8,784 nt of DNA from Tepidisphaeraceae bacterium (GTDB lineage Bacteria > Planctomycetota > Phycisphaerae > Tepidisphaerales > Tepidisphaeraceae): NCBI GenBank assembly GCA_025450555.1, contig JANWHF010000215.1, positions 1 to 8,784 of the forward strand, read 5' to 3'. The position numbers and the translations under genes were made by a program. Position 1 is the stretch's first letter. Every line of letters begins with the position of its first letter. The notes beneath the pieces are model-generated. The model made no database searches. It had not been told where the DNA came from and was given only the letters and a program-made list of their open reading frames with translations. This document shows, piece after piece, positions 5,118-8,784 of the stretch.

Positions 5118-5615
5118 TCAACTGCCAATCGTGAATTCAATTACTTTTGACGTGCCGCCTTTGACCGTCGTTTGCAGCATCGTTCCCTCATAAGAACGTG
5201 AGGCGGAATCAATGCCGCTGAGACGCAAAACCGAGTTGCCGTGTGCAAGTTTTAAAGTACCGGTTGCTTTCTCATTCGAGCAAGCAACCTGTGGCAACAG
5301 CGCAATGCGAAAAGAAATTGGGTCCTTTCCACGATTGGTCAGTCTCCACGTCATGTGATCCGGTTGAAACGCGAGCATCAGCGTCAGTTGATCGTCGCCG
5401 CACGAGAGGAGATTGGGGCCGGGAGAGAAGATCTCCGGGAGCGCCCGCGTTCCCAGAAATGCCGGAATACTGGTTGCGCCGGCTGCGCCGGGAGCATTCG
5501 AGAGAAACTGCTTGCCATGAACGACCAGAGTGGTGACACGCCCATCACCATCAACTGCCACCTCATAGGCCCCCGTTGTCACCTGATGCGTGGCGGGCTG
5601 CTTTTGAATTTCGAT
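5118..5615 (-). other. Coding segment for an unassigned C-terminal domain of the acetylesterase
   Basis: This segment encodes residues 479-643. It follows the APFRTDDFP signature that usually closes this family, at a total length near 480-520. The sequence alternates short hydrophobic strands and turns (GAYEVAVDGDGRVTTLVV, LTLMLAFQPDHMTWRLTN, GTLKLAHGNSVLRLSG), which suggests a beta-sandwich, perhaps a carbohydrate-binding or adhesion-like module. No family is recognised. Confidence 0.5.
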
Positions 5616-7049
5616 ATCACTCGGCGGGAAATCATCAGTGCGGAACGGAGCGGCAGGAATGCCCGAATCATCCGTGAGCGTCGAGCCAGGAATTCCTGCC
5701 CATGCATATCGGACAGTTTTAGGTGCGAGAATCTGGTCGCAATGGAGAACCACGCTGTCGCCATCGATCCGGGCGTCGGCGAAGCGATAGGCACCATCTC
5801 CACCCGCGAGCGCAAAACCGCGAATCGGGCCGGATATGCGTGCGGCGAGCTTACCATTGGCCTCAAATCTCACACGGATCGAGGAACCTTCAATGCTAGC
5901 GCTCTTAAACTCCGGCCCGCGCGCCGCGATTTGCTGCGCGTAGACATCATGAAGGGCCAAGAGCGCGACCCTTCGGCCCAGTTCATGTTTTTGTCTTGGA
6001 TGTAGATTGAAGCCTTCGTTCGTTTCTATTCCCATCGCCAGAGCGGCATGCGGAGTCGATTGCACCGCTTTGGCCTGCGCTTCACGAATCCATTCCCAGT
6101 GCAGTCCGTTGGAAGCCTGCGCGAAATCGGGCAATTGAACGATGATGAATGGAAGGTCCGGAGACTCAAATTGCTTTCGCCATTCGGCAATCATCGTCGT
6201 CAAAAGTAGGGGATAGTTCGCCGGGCGATCTGCATTGCTCTCACCTTGATACCAGACGACGCCTTTGATCGGCTCATTACCCAGCGGGGAGATCATCGCG
6301 TTGTAAAGCATTCCCGGCTTGATGCCAAAGAGTGAATCGCGCAAGTCCGATTTGTTGAGCTTCGCCAGAGCATCGTTTGGAATCCAACCTTCGCAGGTCG
6401 TTCCGCCGAATGAGCTGTCGATGATGCCAACCGGAATCTTCGCCAGTTCCGGATCTTCCAGAAGCCGATCGGCAAAATAATAGGCTACCGCAGAGAATTC
6501 GCGGGCGGCCTGTGCGCTGGCTCGCCTCCATTGAACGTTTGCCGTTGATTGTGGCTTGCCATTAAATCCCTTGGCGACCGTGCAGAGGCGAAGATTGGTC
6601 AATTTCTCCGCCTGCTCGGCAACGCTATTCCCGTCGTCGCATTCCTTGAGCGTCATCTGCATGTTCGATTGGCCCGAGCAGAGCCAGACATCGCCAAAGC
6701 AGATGTCGGTGGCGACGGCCTTTTCGTTGCCTGATGTGACGGTCAGGTCGAACGGTCCGCCCGCCGGCGTGGGCTTGAGTTGGACATCCCATTGGCCTTC
6801 CATATCCACTTTGCCGCTGACCTTCACGTCATTGATCTGGACATTCACTTCCTGGTTCGGCTGCCCTTGGCCCCAGATGTGAACGATGCGATCGCGCTGT
6901 AAGACGGCATGGTCGCCAATGCACGACGCCAGCTTGAGCGACGCGGCATCGCTGATGCCGACCATTACGAGCAGCAGAAGAAGGCTCCAAACCAATAGCT
7001 TCTCGGCGTTCTTTGATTCACTGATCGATCGTGTGTGCTGCAATGACAT
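5118..7049 (-). CDS. Sialate O-acetylesterase-like exported carbohydrate esterase with extra C-terminal domain
   Basis: A 643-residue secreted SGNH-type hydrolase that likely removes O-acetyl groups from a glycan. Residues 1-35 are a signal peptide with a long N-region (LLVWSLLLLLVMVGISDA|A). Residues 38-115 are the N-terminal beta domain (HAVLQRD, HIWGQGQP). The SASA-type catalytic core follows: GDVWLCSGQSNMQM (119-132, probable nucleophile Ser128), GIIDSSFGGTTCEGW (208-222), GVVWYQGESNA (263-273) and the His motif LHPRQKHELGRR (His350). The family core ends near RYAWAGIP...APFRTDDFP (447-475). About 165 further residues are predicted beta-rich and unassigned. Position 348 is Asn where many bacterial homologues have Asp (DIHP). 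GGAG lies 5 nt before the ATG. It is the second gene of a unit with the sulfatase upstream (49-nt gap). The sialate name is inherited; the true substrate may be a plant or algal polysaccharide. Confidence 0.88.
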   Translation of the reverse strand: MSLQHTRSISESKNAEKLLVWSLLLLLVMVGISDAASLKLASCIGDHAVLQRDRIVHIWGQGQPNQEVNVQINDVKVSGKVDMEGQWDVQLKPTPAGGPFDLTVTSGNEKAVATDICFGDVWLCSGQSNMQMTLKECDDGNSVAEQAEKLTNLRLCTVAKGFNGKPQSTANVQWRRASAQAAREFSAVAYYFADRLLEDPELAKIPVGIIDSSFGGTTCEGWIPNDALAKLNKSDLRDSLFGIKPGMLYNAMISPLGNEPIKGVVWYQGESNADRPANYPLLLTTMIAEWRKQFESPDLPFIIVQLPDFAQASNGLHWEWIREAQAKAVQSTPHAALAMGIETNEGFNLHPRQKHELGRRVALLALHDVYAQQIAARGPEFKSASIEGSSIRVRFEANGKLAARISGPIRGFALAGGDGAYRFADARIDGDSVVLHCDQILAPKTVRYAWAGIPGSTLTDDSGIPAAPFRTDDFPPSDIEIQKQPATHQVTTGAYEVAVDGDGRVTTLVVHGKQFLSNAPGAAGATSIPAFLGTRALPEIFSPGPNLLSCGDDQLTLMLAFQPDHMTWRLTNRGKDPISFRIALLPQVACSNEKATGTLKLAHGNSVLRLSGIDSASRSYEGTMLQTTVKGGTSKVIEFTIGS

Positions 7050-7098
7050 GAAAGCTCCAACAATACCCGAGTGAAGTGCATTGCGACAAAAAGCCTTC

Positions 7099-8784
7099 TC
7101 ATTTGCGGATTGGCCAGGGCTCGACGCCGCATCGCCTGGCCCACTGTTGATACAAGTTCTTCAGCTCATCAACCTTCTGCGGATTCTGCCCGGCCAGATC
7201 GACTAATTCAGTGCGGTCCTTTGCCAGATTGTAAAGCTGCCATTTTTCCCTGAAACCGGCAATCAGCTTCCAGTCACCCAGCCGAGCGGCACGATTGCCC
7301 TCGTGTTCCCAGAACAGCGGTCCGCGATCGACGGGCTGTCCATTGAAGGCCGGCACGAGGCTCTTGCCTTCTTCGGGGAGTATCTCGTGGCTCCGCCGCG
7401 TCTGTGGATACGGTGCACGAGCCAAATCCAGAATTGTCGGCATCAGGTCGATTACATCGCCGACCTGACCATGCTCGATGCGGTTCGGGTTCTTCAGCCC
7501 ATCGGGCCAGCGAACAATGAACGGCGTGGAAATGCCGCCTTCTTCAGTCCAATGCTTAAATCTGCGGAATGGCGTGTTCGATGCATTGGCCCAGGCCGGG
7601 CCATAGCTCTGATAGACATCCTGCGGGCCGGGCATGTAACGCGGATCGTTTCCCACGTGAACCGGCCGGCCAGCGCGCGTTTTGCTGGGCACGTCATACC
7701 AATCGGGATGCACGTTCTCGGCACATCCGCCGTTGTCGGAAAGAAAGATCACGACCGTGTTCCGCTCGATGTTGCGATCGTGGAGTTTCGCGAGAATCTG
7801 CCCGACGCCGCGGTCCATGCACTCGACCATGGCGGCATAGACCGCCATCCGCCGCGCCTGCCAGGCTTTATCCGGTGCATCATCCCAGTCGGTCAGAACG
7901 CTCGCTCCCTCGCTGAGGCGCGGATAATTGGCACGTGGCGAAAGACCCCATGAACGATCGACGATTCCCGTTGAGACCTGCCGCTCGAATCGCTGCTCGC
8001 GGATCTTGTCCCAGCCGACGTCATAGGTATGGGCATAATGCTCGATGTCGCTTTGCCGCGCCTGCATCGGCCAATGCGGCGCGGTATAGGCCACGTAAAG
8101 GAAAAACGGGTTTGAAGTGGCCGAGAACTGATCAATCATCTGCAGCGTGTGCTGGGTGATGAAATCGGTGTAGTAAAAATCCTTGCTGTCTGGCTGAATG
8201 GTCTGCTCGTTATGCACAAGGCCATACGGATCGTAATAGTTCTCGACGCCGGGAATGGTTCCCCAATGTTCCTGAAAGCCGCGGTTGCAGGGCCAGTTCG
8301 CTTTGGAAGTCGAGATATCGCTGGGAACTTCGAAATTGACTTGACGTTTAGCAGCGCGCCCGCCGGGCGAAATGTTGAGATGGCACAGATGCCATTTGCC
8401 CGCCATGCCGGTCTGGTAGCCGTTGTCGCTCAGGACTTCCGCGATCGTCACGCATCGATCATTCAATTCGCCTTGATAGGCAGGCTTGCCCAAGTCCTGG
8501 TTCATCGTCCCAATGCCCGCCTGGTGCGGATACAGGCCGGTCATGATTGATGCGCGGGTTGGGCAGCATCGGGCCATGTTGTAGAATTTTTTGAAGCGCA
8601 CACCCTGGCTGGCCATGCGGTCGATGTTTGGAGTGTGGATTTCCCCGCCATAGCAACCGAGGTCGGAAAAGCCCATGTCGTCGGCGAGAATCAGGATGAC
8701 ATTGGGACGAGAGGCTGAATTCACCGGAGTCGGAGCTGCCGGCGCGAGTGAACCGAAAACGATAATAATTAGTGCGAGAAGCCA
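7099..8784 (-). CDS. Exported type I arylsulfatase (5' end outside the window)
   Basis: A formylglycine-dependent sulfatase hydrolysing sulfate esters, probably on sulfated polysaccharides. Numbering from GTG 8724: NVILILADDMG (8-18) supplies metal ligands Asp15 and Asp16. ARCCPTRASIMTG (51-63) is the C-x-P-x-R signature, with Cys53 the residue to become formylglycine. GKWHL gives Lys110 and His112, TAPHWP gives His217, and FLSDNGG gives Asp330 and Asn331. The C-terminus (WQLYNLAKDRTELVDLA) is the usual small domain. All key residues are present. The GTG at 8724 is not the real start: the frame stays open to the right edge and the 20 extra residues (WLLALIIIVFGSLAPAAPTP) are a signal-peptide core with an Ala-rich cleavage region, so the enzyme is exported and the start codon lies beyond 8784. 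It needs a formylglycine-generating enzyme encoded elsewhere. It precedes the acetylesterase in one transcription unit. Confidence 0.95.
   Translation of the reverse strand, partial: WLLALIIIVFGSLAPAAPTPVNSASRPNVILILADDMGFSDLGCYGGEIHTPNIDRMASQGVRFKKFYNMARCCPTRASIMTGLYPHQAGIGTMNQDLGKPAYQGELNDRCVTIAEVLSDNGYQTGMAGKWHLCHLNISPGGRAAKRQVNFEVPSDISTSKANWPCNRGFQEHWGTIPGVENYYDPYGLVHNEQTIQPDSKDFYYTDFITQHTLQMIDQFSATSNPFFLYVAYTAPHWPMQARQSDIEHYAHTYDVGWDKIREQRFERQVSTGIVDRSWGLSPRANYPRLSEGASVLTDWDDAPDKAWQARRMAVYAAMVECMDRGVGQILAKLHDRNIERNTVVIFLSDNGGCAENVHPDWYDVPSKTRAGRPVHVGNDPRYMPGPQDVYQSYGPAWANASNTPFRRFKHWTEEGGISTPFIVRWPDGLKNPNRIEHGQVGDVIDLMPTILDLARAPYPQTRRSHEILPEEGKSLVPAFNGQPVDRGPLFWEHEGNRAARLGDWKLIAGFREKWQLYNLAKDRTELVDLAGQNPQKVDELKNLYQQWARRCGVEPWPIRK

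Noticed and set aside
5355..6005. Plus-strand 216-residue frame
   Set aside because: Antisense shadow of the acetylesterase, Arg-rich and without motifs.
7303..7953. Plus-strand 216-residue frame
   Set aside because: Antisense shadow of the sulfatase coding sequence.
8149..8550. Plus-strand 133-residue frame
   Set aside because: Antisense of the conserved N-terminal half of the sulfatase; its composition follows from the opposite strand.

Overview
The window looks like chromosomal DNA from a planctomycete-type bacterium (Planctomycetota, perhaps Phycisphaerae; Verrucomicrobiota is the main alternative). The grounds are indirect. They are a small membrane protein headed by a CxxC/CxxC zinc ribbon, an F5/8-type-C-like exported protein, a CCPTR-type sulfatase, a sialate O-acetylesterase-like hydrolase, moderately high G+C, weak Shine-Dalgarno signals and short unconserved reading frames. 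No rRNA, tRNA, CRISPR array, insertion sequence, phage gene or recognisable defence system is visible.

Layout. Positions 1-124 hold the possible 3' tail of an upstream plus-strand gene, merging into a low-complexity AAATTTGAG/ATCTGAAAT repeat cluster and then a TATAAT box. Seven plus-strand genes follow: a small Cys-rich protein (125-535), a zinc-ribbon polytopic membrane protein (583-1308), a membrane-anchored galactose-binding-like protein with a TTG start (1485-2300), a 95-residue protein made of two copies of a 43-residue WYCSQ repeat (2466-2753), a secreted esterase-like alpha/beta hydrolase with a C-terminal TPR-like tail (2803-3951), a DoxX-like membrane protein (4029-4487) and a stand-alone GyrI-like effector-binding protein (4528-5043). 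Two minus-strand genes converge on them: the sulfatase (7099 to the right edge, with its start outside the window) and, 49 nt downstream, the sialate O-acetylesterase-like protein (5118-7049).

How the genes may work together. The sulfatase and acetylesterase form a clear two-gene unit of exported enzymes that would strip sulfate and acyl groups from a glycan, a common planctomycete arrangement. The DoxX-like and GyrI-like genes, 40 nt apart behind their own TTGACA element, form a second small unit, probably linked to stress or small-molecule sensing. The first five plus-strand genes look individually transcribed or loosely grouped; no common pathway is evident.

Most worth a second look: the WYCSQ tandem-repeat protein (possibly a divergent GYF_2-like duplication), the extra domain of about 165 residues at the C-terminus of the acetylesterase, the altered nucleophile elbow of the esterase-like protein, and the inverted repeat bracketing the promoter of the DoxX-like gene. 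I found no strong case for a wholly new multi-gene system.
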